This document shows positions 17,364 through 27,099 of a stretch of 64,000 nucleotides of DNA, piece by piece. Every line of letters begins with the position of its first letter. Position 1 is the stretch's first letter. This DNA is from Nitrosomonas sp. GTDB taxonomy: Bacteria > Pseudomonadota > Gammaproteobacteria > Burkholderiales > Nitrosomonadaceae. The stretch lies in contig NZ_JAHBZY010000009.1 of NCBI RefSeq assembly GCF_019635155.1, positions 56,622-120,621 on the forward strand, read 5' to 3'. The notes under the pieces are model-generated. The model ran no database searches. It was not told the DNA's origin and was given only the letters and a program-made list of their open reading frames with translations. The position numbers were made by a program, and so were the translations under genes.

Positions 17364-18329
17364 CTACCTTACTCCGGCATTTTCCACGACTTCCGGTTGC
17401 GATTCCGCCGATTGATTCAATGCTTCCAGTGCTAATTCCAGAACGGGTGTTTGTTTGCTGATCAGGCGGACTTGCAGCGAATCCGTCAATGCATTGAGCG
17501 GCGCGCCGCCTTGATAGCTGAAGCGGATGGCAATTTGGTCGCCTTTGGAAACCTGCATGGATTCCGGCAATGGGAAGACGATGTATTGCGTATGCCAGTC
17601 GATGGTGCTGCATGTCGTCACATTGATCGCCAGTAAATTTTTGGTGATGAGACGCAAAGCATTGAGCTGACCGTCTTCGGTAATCAGAATTTCTCCATCC
17701 CATTGGCAGGTTTGACTATAGGGTTCGGCATACGCCAGCATTTGAAATACTTCGGGGTCTCCCAAACCTTTGCTTCGTTCCTGAATGACGTAAGGATTCT
17801 GGAATTGAATCGTCGGCGCGTAAAACCCGGAAAAATGAAAATCGTGTTCCAGCGGTTGAATCGCTTGGATACTTGCTTCCGGCACAAAGACCGGCAGCGG
17901 TTCGCCGAATTTCTTCAGGTAGCGTTGTTTGAAAGAATCGATCACCGGCATTTGTTTTTCACGTAACAAACCGGTATGCAACATTTCACAAATCACCACA
18001 TCGACCGGTTCCGGTGGCAAGTAGTGCATGGCGTCGGCTTGGATAAGCTCGACTTTGCCGCCGTTTTGGTTTTGCGCCAGGAGATTGCGCGCGGCGTTAA
18101 TCAACTCCGGGTTGCGTTCAACGCAATAAACCTTTTGCGCTTTTTGCGCAGCGAAGAACGATTGCACGCCGGTGCCACCGCCTAGTTCCAACACCTTGGT
18201 ACCCGGCTTGACCAATAAATCGATCGCCTCTTTAAAGCCTTGCATGCGAGCTGTGTCGTTTAGCATATTGTGATGATAATGCAGCGGTATGAATTGACCG
18301 AGCTCCAAACTTTCATATTTATTTTTCAT
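17364..18329 (-). CDS. SAM-dependent methyltransferase, PRMT-like
   Basis: This 321-residue protein has a class I methyltransferase fold. Motif I is VLELGGGTGVQSFFAAQ (about 46-62), the acidic post-I residue is in VYCVERNPELI, and the motif around 105-115 (VDVVICEMLHTGLL) resembles the double-E loop of protein arginine methyltransferases. The C-terminal half (about 175-290) looks like a PRMT-type beta barrel (GDQIAIRFSYQGG). The family transfers methyl groups to arginine or to small molecules; bacterial members are poorly studied. The second catalytic glutamate of true PRMTs is not evident. It stands immediately before the defence-type block but on the opposite strand. Confidence 0.72.
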   Translation of the reverse strand: MKNKYESLELGQFIPLHYHHNMLNDTARMQGFKEAIDLLVKPGTKVLELGGGTGVQSFFAAQKAQKVYCVERNPELINAARNLLAQNQNGGKVELIQADAMHYLPPEPVDVVICEMLHTGLLREKQMPVIDSFKQRYLKKFGEPLPVFVPEASIQAIQPLEHDFHFSGFYAPTIQFQNPYVIQERSKGLGDPEVFQMLAYAEPYSQTCQWDGEILITEDGQLNALRLITKNLLAINVTTCSTIDWHTQYIVFPLPESMQVSKGDQIAIRFSYQGGAPLNALTDSLQVRLISKQTPVLELALEALNQSAESQPEVVENAGVR

Positions 18330-18512
18330 GGGGGTTCCTGAGTGTTGAATACTGCCGGTTTATAATGAATTGCTTTCAAAACTGACAGCAATGATCATGC
18401 CAACCGGTGACAGGCGCATGATGACGGGGTCTGGCGTTTTTCAGCCGGGGTTCTGGGAGCGCATTGCCGCTCAGACCGGCAAATGTTGCCGTATTAAAAG
18501 GGGAAAATTGTA

Positions 18513-18560
18513 ATGACAGAACCGACGATTACGTGCCCGGACTTCGGTGTGGGTCTTTAA
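18513..18560 (+). pseudogene. Remnant copy of the DUF2130 gene start
   Basis: The bases 18513-18542 repeat the first 30 bases of the DUF2130 gene at 22259-22288 with two differences. They encode MTEPTITCPDF and then diverge to a stop at 18558-18560. The copy stands just upstream of the helicase gene, with a purine-rich AAAAGGGG upstream as a relic ribosome site. It shows that a DUF2130-like gene once began here, and that the helicase was brought in between, or the gene start was duplicated during the insertion. Confidence 0.75.
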
Positions 18561-18578
18561 TGCATCAACGCTTGCAGT

Positions 18579-21500
18579 ATGCCGACGCATAAAAATTATG
18601 GACAAACCTGGTGGGGCGCGCAGTGGCTAAACGCGTTGTCGCAAATCGATTTTGACAACCGGCTGCCGCGGGGGCGCAGTTATGCCAATAAAGGTTCGGT
18701 GACGAAAATTGAGATTCAGCAGGGAAATATACATGCCAAAGTGAAAGGCTCCCGTTCGCAACCTTACACGGTGAGAATCGAGGTTCCGGCTATGCCGATA
18801 CCACAGGTCAAGGGTTTGCTTGACGCCCTGGCGCATGATCCGATGATTATCTCGAGAATGCTCAACCGTGAGCTGGATTCCGCTGTTCTGGAGCATGCCA
18901 AAATGCTGAACATCGATATCTTTCCGGCACGCTGGTCGGATCTATCCATGTACTGTTCTTGTCCGGATTGGGCGGTGCCTTGCAAACACCTGGCCGCAGT
19001 GATTTATTTGATTAGCCGCGAAATTGACGGTAATCCTTTCATTGTGTTTTTGTTGAAGGGAGTCGATCTTATTCAGGAATTGGAAGCCCGCCATATTTCG
19101 ATTGAAAGCGAAGCCAGGGCTGCGCTACCGGCAGCCGGGGATTTGCTGGCTCAATCTCAATCGCATCAACATGCAACGGCGGTGCTGGATGCCGTTGACG
19201 TTGCGGACTATAGCACGTTGGACTATTCCACTTTGCCTGACCTTTCGGTTTCTCTGGTGAATGTGCTACCTGCAAATCCTGCCTTCTTTCAGCAGGGCGA
19301 TTTTCGTGTCATTTATGAGAAGGTGATGAAACGAGTGACCAAGCAGGCACGGCTTTCACTCAATACTGCCGTGGAGGTTGATCGCGCGAAATCTGTAATT
19401 ACCACTGCGGATAAGCCGCATCTATCTCTCGATACCGGCTATCAGCCCATCCTTACCGGAATGACGACGTCATTGCGCTGGCTGGATTGGGTAACCGGTC
19501 TGCAACAAATTGCCGAAGCTGATTTGCCGGATCTGCAGCCCGAAGTTGCGGCTATGTTTCATGCGTGCATGGTCAGTTTGCATTTGCTGGCCAAGGGCGC
19601 AACTTTGCCACAGGTATTCAATGCCGGTGAACTAGGGGTGGGATTGCGCTGGTTGCCGGCGATGCTGGATGAAACAGTGAGCGCTTTGATCGGTCGATTG
19701 GCGGCGCGATTGCCATCCGGATTATTGGCTTTTCACGCTGATAAGAAAGTGATCGATCTCTCGGGAGAAGTACAAGCTGTGGCGCTATGCAGTTTATTTC
19801 TAAACGAGTTTATGCATCGATGGAGTGATGCTGGTGCTGAAAAGCCATATGGCAACAAACTGATTGATCTGTTTTTTGGCCAGGGTTACGCACGGTTTGA
19901 AGGGCCTGGGGAAGGCGAGATAGGTAGCGGGGTGCAATTGTGGCTGGCGCGCTTTCATATGAATCATCAGGCCCATGTGCCGGTGCTGCGATTAGAGGAA
20001 GAAAATATTGGATTCAGCTTGTCGCTGGGCGTTGCGGCACGTAATGATCTGCTACAGGAACCTGCTTCATTTGCTAGTCTGTTGATCGATCCGGCATGGC
20101 AGGAGAGTCGTTATAGTGTATTGAAAACAGTGGCATTGCTGGCGGAATTTTTACCGGATTTTAATAGCTACATCAGCACCGGCGCAACAACGCCGATAGC
20201 GCTGAGCTCCGAAGCGCTCCCGGCATTTTTGTTTGATGTGCTGCCGGTGATCCGGTTGCTTGGAATACCCGTGTTATTGCCTAAGACCCTAGACCGCGTG
20301 CTGCGGCCCAAGCTATCGATGAAACTATCCGGCAAGAATACCGGAAGCTCCGGTTACCTCAATGCGAATGATGTTTTCGGTTTTGACTGGACGGTGGCGA
20401 TTGGTCATAGCCAGCTCTCGCATGCCGAGTTTGAAGAACTGGTCAAAACTGCTCACGGAATTGTGCGCTTCAGGGGTGATTATGTTTATCTCGATCCTGC
20501 GGAAATTGAACGGTTGCGTTTGCAATTGGAAAAGCCGCCGCATGTTACGCAAGCGGAACTGCTACGAATTGCTCTGACCGGGGAGTATCTGGGCACGCCG
20601 GTAACGCTGGATGCGCGAGCGCAAGCCATTATTCGTGAATTCATCGAAGTTAATAATGTGCCACTGCCGGTAGGACTGAATGCAACTTTGCGGCCATACC
20701 AAGAACGCGGCTATGCCTGGTTGTACCGCAATATCCGTATTGGGTTTGGCAGTGTGATTGCCGACGACATGGGTCTGGGCAAGACACTCCAGGTGATTGT
20801 CACCTTGCTGAGACTCAAAGAGGAAGGAAGGCTGGAAGAGGCGAAAGCGCTCGTGATCGTGCCAACCAGCTTGCTGACCAACTGGGTGAAAGAGATTGCA
20901 CGCTTTGCACCAACGCTGAAGGTGGGTGTTTTTCATGGCGCGGAGCGTGTGCTGGAGATAGAACGATCTGATCTGTTGCTGACGACCTACGGCGTGGCGC
21001 GATCTGACCTGTCCAAGCTCAAGAAATTATCCTGGCATATCGTCGTCGTCGATGAAGCGCAAAACATCAAAAACCCGGCTGCTGAGCAAACTAAAGCTGT
21101 CAAGGCGATTCCGGCGGCAAGTTTCGTTGCCTTGACCGGAACGCCGGTTGAAAACCGGTTATCCGAATACTGGAGCATCATGGATTTTGCCAATCGCGGT
21201 TTTCTGGGGAATCTCACCGGTTTTACCAAAGAGTTTGCGACACCGATACAAAGCCACCATGATCAGCACGCGGCGAATCGTTTTAAACGCATCACTAGTC
21301 CGTTCTTGCTGCGACGGCTTAAGTCGGATAAAAGCATTATCAGCGATTTGCCCGACAAAATTGAGCAGAATCAATATTGCGAATTGACGGAAAAACAAGC
21401 GGCATTATATGAATCCGTCGTGCGTGAAGCGCTGCAGGTGATCAACGGTGAATCCGACACATTCAAACGCCAAGGATTGGTGCTGCAAATGATCATGGCC

Positions 21501-22085
21501 TTGAAGCAAATCTGTAATCATCCGGCGCAATACCTCAAAAAAGGAGATTCCAGCGCCAACTTATCGGGCAAAGCCGGATTGTTTCTTGATCTGCTTGACC
21601 CCTTGCTTGCCGCGCATGAGAAGGTGCTGGTGTTTACGCAATTCCGCGAAGCGGGTGAGTTGCTGTCGGGCTGGATCAAAGAACGATTCGGCCGGGAGCC
21701 GCAATTTCTGCACGGCGGTGTTGCACGAAAAATACGCGATGACATGGTAGATCGTTTTCAGAACGACCGTACCGAACGCATATTTCTGCTGTCGCTCAAA
21801 GCCGGGGGCACCGGTCTCAATCTGACAGCCGCCGCCAATGTGATCCACTTTGATCTGTGGTGGAATCCGGCGGTTGAAGCGCAAGCAACCGACCGGGCCT
21901 ACCGTATCGGACAGCAGCATAACGTACAAGTGCATCGCCTGATTACCCGCGCCACCTTCGAGGAACGCATCAATGACATGATTCAATCCAAGCGGAATTT
22001 GGCTGATATGACCGTGGGCAACGGGGAAAAATGGATCGGGAATCTGAGCAATAGCGAACTGAAAGATATCTTTAGTTTAAGGTAA
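18579..22085 (+). CDS. SWIM zinc-finger SNF2-family DNA helicase/translocase
   Basis: This 1168-residue protein has an N-terminal SWIM zinc finger with C126, C128, C135 and H137 (YCSCPDWAVPCKHL), a long middle region (about 170-680) and a C-terminal SNF2 ATPase motor. Motor motifs are Walker A ADDMGLGKT (near 728-737), the II box VVVDEAQNIKN (near 822), LTGTPVENRLSEYWSIMDF, and in the second lobe GGTGLNLTAAANVIHFD with WWNPAVEAQATDRAYRIGQ (near 1075-1112). It belongs to the HepA/SNF2 group that moves along double-stranded DNA. SWIM-SNF2 proteins are frequent in defence islands and DNA-modification loci. The start ATG 18579 gives the family N-terminus (YGQTWWGAQWLNAL). Confidence 0.92.
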   Translation: MPTHKNYGQTWWGAQWLNALSQIDFDNRLPRGRSYANKGSVTKIEIQQGNIHAKVKGSRSQPYTVRIEVPAMPIPQVKGLLDALAHDPMIISRMLNRELDSAVLEHAKMLNIDIFPARWSDLSMYCSCPDWAVPCKHLAAVIYLISREIDGNPFIVFLLKGVDLIQELEARHISIESEARAALPAAGDLLAQSQSHQHATAVLDAVDVADYSTLDYSTLPDLSVSLVNVLPANPAFFQQGDFRVIYEKVMKRVTKQARLSLNTAVEVDRAKSVITTADKPHLSLDTGYQPILTGMTTSLRWLDWVTGLQQIAEADLPDLQPEVAAMFHACMVSLHLLAKGATLPQVFNAGELGVGLRWLPAMLDETVSALIGRLAARLPSGLLAFHADKKVIDLSGEVQAVALCSLFLNEFMHRWSDAGAEKPYGNKLIDLFFGQGYARFEGPGEGEIGSGVQLWLARFHMNHQAHVPVLRLEEENIGFSLSLGVAARNDLLQEPASFASLLIDPAWQESRYSVLKTVALLAEFLPDFNSYISTGATTPIALSSEALPAFLFDVLPVIRLLGIPVLLPKTLDRVLRPKLSMKLSGKNTGSSGYLNANDVFGFDWTVAIGHSQLSHAEFEELVKTAHGIVRFRGDYVYLDPAEIERLRLQLEKPPHVTQAELLRIALTGEYLGTPVTLDARAQAIIREFIEVNNVPLPVGLNATLRPYQERGYAWLYRNIRIGFGSVIADDMGLGKTLQVIVTLLRLKEEGRLEEAKALVIVPTSLLTNWVKEIARFAPTLKVGVFHGAERVLEIERSDLLLTTYGVARSDLSKLKKLSWHIVVVDEAQNIKNPAAEQTKAVKAIPAASFVALTGTPVENRLSEYWSIMDFANRGFLGNLTGFTKEFATPIQSHHDQHAANRFKRITSPFLLRRLKSDKSIISDLPDKIEQNQYCELTEKQAALYESVVREALQVINGESDTFKRQGLVLQMIMALKQICNHPAQYLKKGDSSANLSGKAGLFLDLLDPLLAAHEKVLVFTQFREAGELLSGWIKERFGREPQFLHGGVARKIRDDMVDRFQNDRTERIFLLSLKAGGTGLNLTAAANVIHFDLWWNPAVEAQATDRAYRIGQQHNVQVHRLITRATFEERINDMIQSKRNLADMTVGNGEKWIGNLSNSELKDIFSLR

Positions 22086-22258
22086 ACTTTACTTCAATAT
22101 TTGAAAAGCCTCTGAATGATCGTCATTTCGAGCACAGCGGGAAATCCTGCTGATTGCAAACGATTCTTCACAACATCCGGAATGACAAATGCAGGTTTCT
22201 CAGAGCAACCTTTTAATAAATCGCGCAATCTCACGCTATCGACTGGAGAAACAGTGTT
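22086..22258. repeat. Intergenic repeat-like segment (GTCATTTCGAG ... GGAATGAC)
   Basis: Between the helicase and DUF2130 genes lies a segment with GTCATTTCGAGC near 22121 and the inverse CCGGAATGAC near 22180. Such sequences are common as short inverted-repeat elements in proteobacterial genomes. No second copy is clear in this window, so the claim rests on the partial inverted ends only. Confidence 0.35.
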
Positions 22259-23539
22259 ATGACAGAACCGACGATTACTTGCCCGAACTGTAAAACCGAA
22301 ATCAAACTGACTGAATCGCTGGCGGCGCCTTTGATCGAATCGACCCGCAAGCAATTTGAGCAGCGGTTGGCGCAAAAAGATGGCGAGATTCAGCAACGCG
22401 AGCAAGCGATGCGAGACAAGGAAAAGTTACTGACGGAGGAAAAGCGTAAGTTCGACGATCAAGTGGCGCTGCAAGTGTCCGAACAATTGAAAGCGGAGCG
22501 CGTGCGGGTAATCGCGGAAGAATCGCGCAAAGCGAAGCAGGCTAGCGCTGCCGAGCTGGAGAGCAAAGTGCGGGAGTTGATCGAATTGCAAGAAATCCTC
22601 AAATCCCGTGACGAGAAACTGGCGCAGGCGCAGCAGGCGCAAGCGGAGCTCATCAAGAAGCAACGCGAGCTGGACGACGCCAAACGCGAACTGGAATTGA
22701 CGGTTGCCAAGCGGGTACAGGAAGGCTTGGTGGAAGTGCGGTTACTAGCTAAAAAAGAAGCCGAAGACGAACAAAAATTCAAAGTGCTGGAGAAGGAGCA
22801 AACCATTGCCGCGATGCAGAAACAGATCGAAGATCTTAAACGCCGAGCCGAGCAAGGTTCGCAGCAATTACAGGGGGAAGTGCAGGAGCTCGAACTGGAA
22901 AGCTTGTTGCGCATGAAATTTCCGCTCGATGCGATCGAGCCGGTGCCGAAAGGCGAATTCGGCGGCGATGTATTGCACCGCGTGATCGGCGCGGGAGGGC
23001 AAGCCGGCGGCACCTTGTTATGGGAGTTCAAACGCACCAAAAACTGGAGCGATGCCTGGCTGGTGAAACTGCGCGACGATCAACGTGCCGCCAAAGCGGA
23101 AGTGGCGGTCATCGTCAGCCATACCTTGCCGAAAGGCGTGGAAACCTTTGAATTGATCGAAGGCGTCTGGGTTACGCACCCGCGCGCCGCGTTGCCGGTT
23201 GCGATGATCCTGCGGCAATCATTGCTGGAGATCGCGCTGGCGCGCCAATCCTCCGAAGGTCAGCAGAGCAAAACCGAAATGGTCTACCAATACCTCACCG
23301 GCCCGCGCTTCCGCCAGCGCGTCGAAGCCATTGTTGAAGCGTTTTCCACCATGCAGGAAGATCTCGACAAGGAACGCAAAGCGATCATGAAGCAATGGGC
23401 CAAGCGCGAGGAACAAATTGAGCGCGTAATGAGTGCAACGGTCGGCATGTACGGCGATTTACAAGGCATTGCCGGGAAATCGTTGCAGGAGATTGAGGGG
23501 TTGGAATTTCCTGCTCTTGAAGACAACAAAAACTTATAA
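22259..23539 (+). CDS. DUF2130 domain protein with long coiled coil
   Basis: This 426-residue protein begins with a CxxC pair (TCPNCKTEI), followed by an extended coiled coil (about residues 25-215, rich in E, K, Q and R) and the C-terminal DUF2130 domain. The latter contains LRMKFPLDAIEPVPKGEFGG (near 222) and GGTLLWEFKRTKNWSDAWL (near 248), and continues to MYGDLQGIAGKSLQEIEGL. The family fold is suggested to be of the restriction-endonuclease type (the GGTLLWEFKRTK strand carries an E-x-K pair), though no activity is established. Its position between helicase and AAA/protease genes, on the same strand, suggests a link to nucleic-acid processing or defence. Confidence 0.88.
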   Translation: MTEPTITCPNCKTEIKLTESLAAPLIESTRKQFEQRLAQKDGEIQQREQAMRDKEKLLTEEKRKFDDQVALQVSEQLKAERVRVIAEESRKAKQASAAELESKVRELIELQEILKSRDEKLAQAQQAQAELIKKQRELDDAKRELELTVAKRVQEGLVEVRLLAKKEAEDEQKFKVLEKEQTIAAMQKQIEDLKRRAEQGSQQLQGEVQELELESLLRMKFPLDAIEPVPKGEFGGDVLHRVIGAGGQAGGTLLWEFKRTKNWSDAWLVKLRDDQRAAKAEVAVIVSHTLPKGVETFELIEGVWVTHPRAALPVAMILRQSLLEIALARQSSEGQQSKTEMVYQYLTGPRFRQRVEAIVEAFSTMQEDLDKERKAIMKQWAKREEQIERVMSATVGMYGDLQGIAGKSLQEIEGLEFPALEDNKNL

Positions 23540-23612
23540 AATTGGGGGCTATGAGACTCAGGTAATGAGCCTGTCAGTAGAGTAGAATTAAGAAATTTGG
23601 GGGAGGATTATT

Positions 23613-24596
23613 ATGGCGAGCGCTAAAGTGCTACGGCAACTAATTAGGGCAGGAAGTGACGGGGATATTGCGGCATTCAAGGCCGCATCGAAGTCCATTA
23701 TTGAAGAAGAACGGCAGAAGCAGCACCACTTGCTTGCCAACGATCTGGAGCAGATTCTATACGGCGAATCAAAACCTGTTACTTCAAGCTCGCTCTCGCG
23801 CCTGCTACCAAGCTTGCCAACAGACAAGGAACGTGGATTGCCATTGCTGGACATTCGGCAGTCACAGCGTTCGCTGGAAGAGCTTGTTCTCTCCAAGGTG
23901 GCGCTTGCAGCCATAGAAGATGTATTAGAAGAGCATCGTCGAGCAGATATTCTTAGGACTTATGGATTGCAGCCTTCATCCAAGGTGCTTTTCTTTGGCC
24001 CTCCTGGGTGTGGCAAGACCATGGCAGCCGAAGTAATCGCATATGAATTGGACTTGCCCCTTGCTATTGTGCGGATCGACACATTGGTTTCATCCTATCT
24101 TGGTGAGACCGCGGCCAATTTGCGCAAGGTCTTTGATTTCATCGAGCAGAATGCAGTAGTCGCCCTGTTTGATGAGTTTGATGCTTTGGGTAAAGAGCGT
24201 GCCGACAATAGTGAGCATGGCGAATTACGGCGTGTAGTCAATGCCGTGTTGCAAATGATGGATGCCTATCGAGGGAAAAGCCTTCTAATCGCTGCCACCA
24301 ATCATGAACAGATATTGGATAGCGCAGTATGGCGGCGATTCGATGATACACTGAAATTCCCTTTACCTTCTGCCGAATTGCTGCCCAAGATATTGCAACT
24401 GAAACTTCGAGGCGTGAGACGAGAGTTTGAAGTTGCTGTGCCGGAGTTGGCCAAGATGTTTAAAGGGCTAAGCCCAGCAGACATCGAGCGGATTGTGCGG
24501 CGTGCTATAAAACGCATGATTCTTCGCAATCAAGAATTCCTTACCGTGAAAGATTTGTCTCAAGCAAAAGAAAGGGAAACACGGTCTGCTCGTTAA
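23613..24596 (+). CDS. AAA ATPase, IetA-like partner of a subtilisin-like protease
   Basis: This 327-residue AAA+ ATPase has Walker A FGPPGCGKTMAAE (near 128-140), Walker B VALFDEFDALG (near 184), sensor 1 LIAATNHEQ (near 228), an arginine-rich VWRRFDD segment and the sensor 2 region GLSPADIERIVRRA (near 290). It resembles the FtsH/spastin-like AAA clade that unfolds proteins. A predicted serine protease gene starts 18 bases downstream. The pair AAA ATPase plus S8 protease is that of the IetAS cassette, which has been reported to protect against phage. I therefore think it is the ATPase subunit that controls the protease; that assignment is an inference from pairing. Confidence 0.85.
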   Translation: MASAKVLRQLIRAGSDGDIAAFKAASKSIIEEERQKQHHLLANDLEQILYGESKPVTSSSLSRLLPSLPTDKERGLPLLDIRQSQRSLEELVLSKVALAAIEDVLEEHRRADILRTYGLQPSSKVLFFGPPGCGKTMAAEVIAYELDLPLAIVRIDTLVSSYLGETAANLRKVFDFIEQNAVVALFDEFDALGKERADNSEHGELRRVVNAVLQMMDAYRGKSLLIAATNHEQILDSAVWRRFDDTLKFPLPSAELLPKILQLKLRGVRREFEVAVPELAKMFKGLSPADIERIVRRAIKRMILRNQEFLTVKDLSQAKERETRSAR

Positions 24597-24614
24597 TCAA
24601 ATCTGGGAGAATAC

Positions 24615-26993
24615 ATGGCTGGTGCCTATGAGCATATTCGCATTGAGAAAGAGCCACTTATCAATGATCGACGCACAGCGAAGCAGAGAAGTATTAAAGG
24701 AATTGTTCGCCCTGATCCGGCAGCCCATGGACGATTTCTAGGCACGGCATTACGCGGGGCAGCCCAAGTTGCCAAAGCGCAGCCAGGTGCAGAAGACGGA
24801 AATCTCGTTCTCAAATTGAGTTATTCCGGCAGCCTCGATCTCGGCAAGCTCAATAAGCATGGTATCGAGTTCATCAGCCAGGAAGACAAAACTGTTTGCA
24901 TTGTCTTCACATCAGAACAAGGCTTGGCTGAATTTGCCGATCATCTTGCCCGATTGGGGCTTCCTGAAGGTCAGGATCTAAGCTATCAGAATTTGTTGCT
25001 TGCTCTTGATGGCATTGGCAATTGGTGTCGAGAAGACAGGGAAAGCTGGGCGATCAAACATTTTGGCATTCCTTATTCGGCCACGTTCAAGCTAGATGTT
25101 GAGCTATGGCCGTTGGGTGGTGTGCATAGCCCGGAGCGGACATCAACCGTGCATCGGTTTGAGGAATGGATCAAAACTCATGGTATTCATCAGATTGACC
25201 GGATTAACCGTGATAGCCTTTTATTGTATCGGCTTGATGTAACGAAAGAACAAGCCGCGCATCTTTTGGAACATAGAGATGTTCGTCTGGTGGACTTGCC
25301 GCCACGCACCGGAATTACCTACCAGCAAATGGATGTACCTGTTACGCCTCATGTTGATGGGATCAGTTCACCTCCATCGGGAGCAGCGAGAATCTGCATC
25401 CTCGACAGTGGTATCAACAGCAATCACCCGCTGCTACGTGCGGCATTCGGTGAGGCCGAAAGTTACATAGCGGGACAAGACGCCGAAGACGAAGTCGGGC
25501 ACGGTACTGCCGTGGCCGGGATTGTCTTGTACGGAAATATTGAAGAATGCCTTGCCGCGGATCAATGGAAGCCTGAGCTGGTGCTGTGCAGCGGCAAGAT
25601 CATGACCAAAGCTGCAGGTACGAATGAGGCAGTGTTTGATGAGAAAACCATTGAGCAGACCATCGAAAAAGCCGTCGAGTATTTCGCCGGGGAGTTGGGT
25701 TGCCGGATTTTTAATCTTTCCCTTGGAAACGAGAACGTCCCCTACGATGGGCGACATATTCGGGGGATTGCCTATACGCTAGACAGGCTGGCGCGCGAAT
25801 ACGATATCCTGTTTGTTGTCTCGGCTGGCAACTTTCGCGGTACCGAAACGATACCTCAGTCCGATTGGCGGGCAGAGTATCCAGAATACCTATTGATCCC
25901 TGAGTCGTTCATTATCGACCCGGCACCAGCATTGAATGTGCTCACTGTCGGTGCATTGGCAAATCACACCGCAAACGCAGACGAGCAGCGATACGGGGAT
26001 AGGTATATTAATGCGCTAAGCCCAGCATCGGAGGATCAGCCCGCTCCATTTACACGCCACGGCCCTTCTATCAAGGGCGCGATCAAACCAGACCTGGTCG
26101 CGCATGGTGGGAATTTGGTATCGCCGATGCGGCAGGAAGGCCAGCAATTTCGAAAAGACAATCGTCGCCTTGGCGTTCTGGTTCCGAATCATGACTTCAT
26201 CGGAGCTACTCTGCTCAAAGACATTTCCGGCACGAGTTTTTCTGCACCTTATATCACTCATTTGGCCGGGCGATTGCTCAACACTTATCCCCGCGCATCA
26301 GCAAACCTACTGAGGGCATTGCTGGTCAACCACGCCGATGTTCCGCCAGCTTGCATTGCGGCCTTTCCCGGGCAGATGCAAGAACACCTGCGTCAAGTTG
26401 TTGGCTATGGCAAGGTGAATACCGACACGCTGTTCCGCTCTACCGATGACAAGGTAGTACTCCTTGCCGAATCGGCTATCGAGAACGATAGCCATCAGTT
26501 TTACGAACTGCCATTGCCTGATGAGTTTTTACGCAGCAACCGCGCCACACGCCAGATCAGGGTGACACTGGCTTATTGCCCACCCGTGAAGACTACGCGC
26601 ATGGAGTATTTGGGTACGAAGATCAGCTATCGCTTGGTCAAGGGGGGGTCTCTCGATGAAGTGCAGCGGCAATTCAATCAGAAATTGAAAAAGGAGGAAG
26701 ATTCCACCGGCGATGCCGCAGCCAGCAATCGGACTATTACGTCACAAGAACGTGAACGATGCACGGTACAGTCCTCAATCTGGACATTGAAACAACTATC
26801 ACCAAAGCAGAAATGGTTCGTCGTGGTTACCCGACAAGACAAAGAGTGGGGACGCGCAATTTGTCTGGATGAAGAAAACTACGCCCTGGTGGTCTCGGTC
26901 AGCGACCGCGAAAATCTTGAGGCTCGGCTGCACGCCCAAATTCAAGCCCGTGTTCGTGAGCAAGTTCAGGCTAGAGTGCGTCTTGGCGCTTGA
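24615..26993 (+). CDS. S8-family (subtilisin-like) serine protease, IetS-like
   Basis: This 792-residue protein carries a complete subtilase triad: D264 (ICILDSGINSNHP), H296 (DEVGHGTAVAG) and S541 (DISGTSFSAPY). The oxyanion Asn is likely in VVSAGNFRG (near 405). Unlike secreted subtilisins it has no signal peptide, so it probably works in the cytosol. The first 250 residues are an uncharacterised domain, and the last 150 contain a beta-rich and then basic, coiled-coil-like tail (QARVREQVQARVRL). A strong GGGAGA ribosome site stands eight bases before the ATG. It is co-oriented and nearly contiguous with the AAA ATPase gene, so a regulated defence protease is the most economical reading. Confidence 0.87.
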   Translation: MAGAYEHIRIEKEPLINDRRTAKQRSIKGIVRPDPAAHGRFLGTALRGAAQVAKAQPGAEDGNLVLKLSYSGSLDLGKLNKHGIEFISQEDKTVCIVFTSEQGLAEFADHLARLGLPEGQDLSYQNLLLALDGIGNWCREDRESWAIKHFGIPYSATFKLDVELWPLGGVHSPERTSTVHRFEEWIKTHGIHQIDRINRDSLLLYRLDVTKEQAAHLLEHRDVRLVDLPPRTGITYQQMDVPVTPHVDGISSPPSGAARICILDSGINSNHPLLRAAFGEAESYIAGQDAEDEVGHGTAVAGIVLYGNIEECLAADQWKPELVLCSGKIMTKAAGTNEAVFDEKTIEQTIEKAVEYFAGELGCRIFNLSLGNENVPYDGRHIRGIAYTLDRLAREYDILFVVSAGNFRGTETIPQSDWRAEYPEYLLIPESFIIDPAPALNVLTVGALANHTANADEQRYGDRYINALSPASEDQPAPFTRHGPSIKGAIKPDLVAHGGNLVSPMRQEGQQFRKDNRRLGVLVPNHDFIGATLLKDISGTSFSAPYITHLAGRLLNTYPRASANLLRALLVNHADVPPACIAAFPGQMQEHLRQVVGYGKVNTDTLFRSTDDKVVLLAESAIENDSHQFYELPLPDEFLRSNRATRQIRVTLAYCPPVKTTRMEYLGTKISYRLVKGGSLDEVQRQFNQKLKKEEDSTGDAAASNRTITSQERERCTVQSSIWTLKQLSPKQKWFVVVTRQDKEWGRAICLDEENYALVVSVSDRENLEARLHAQIQARVREQVQARVRLGA

Positions 26994-27099
26994 TTGAAAG
27001 AACTTTATGCAGAGGTTTGAAATTATTGCAGAAGACTGACAAGCTAGAATTCACGGTTTTACAATAGGCTAGCCGTAAGAATATGAAGGAGGGAGTGAT

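Noticed and set aside
17251-17703. Leftward open frame overlapping the methyltransferase gene
   Set aside because: It is a frame-shifted shadow of the methyltransferase, with no homology.
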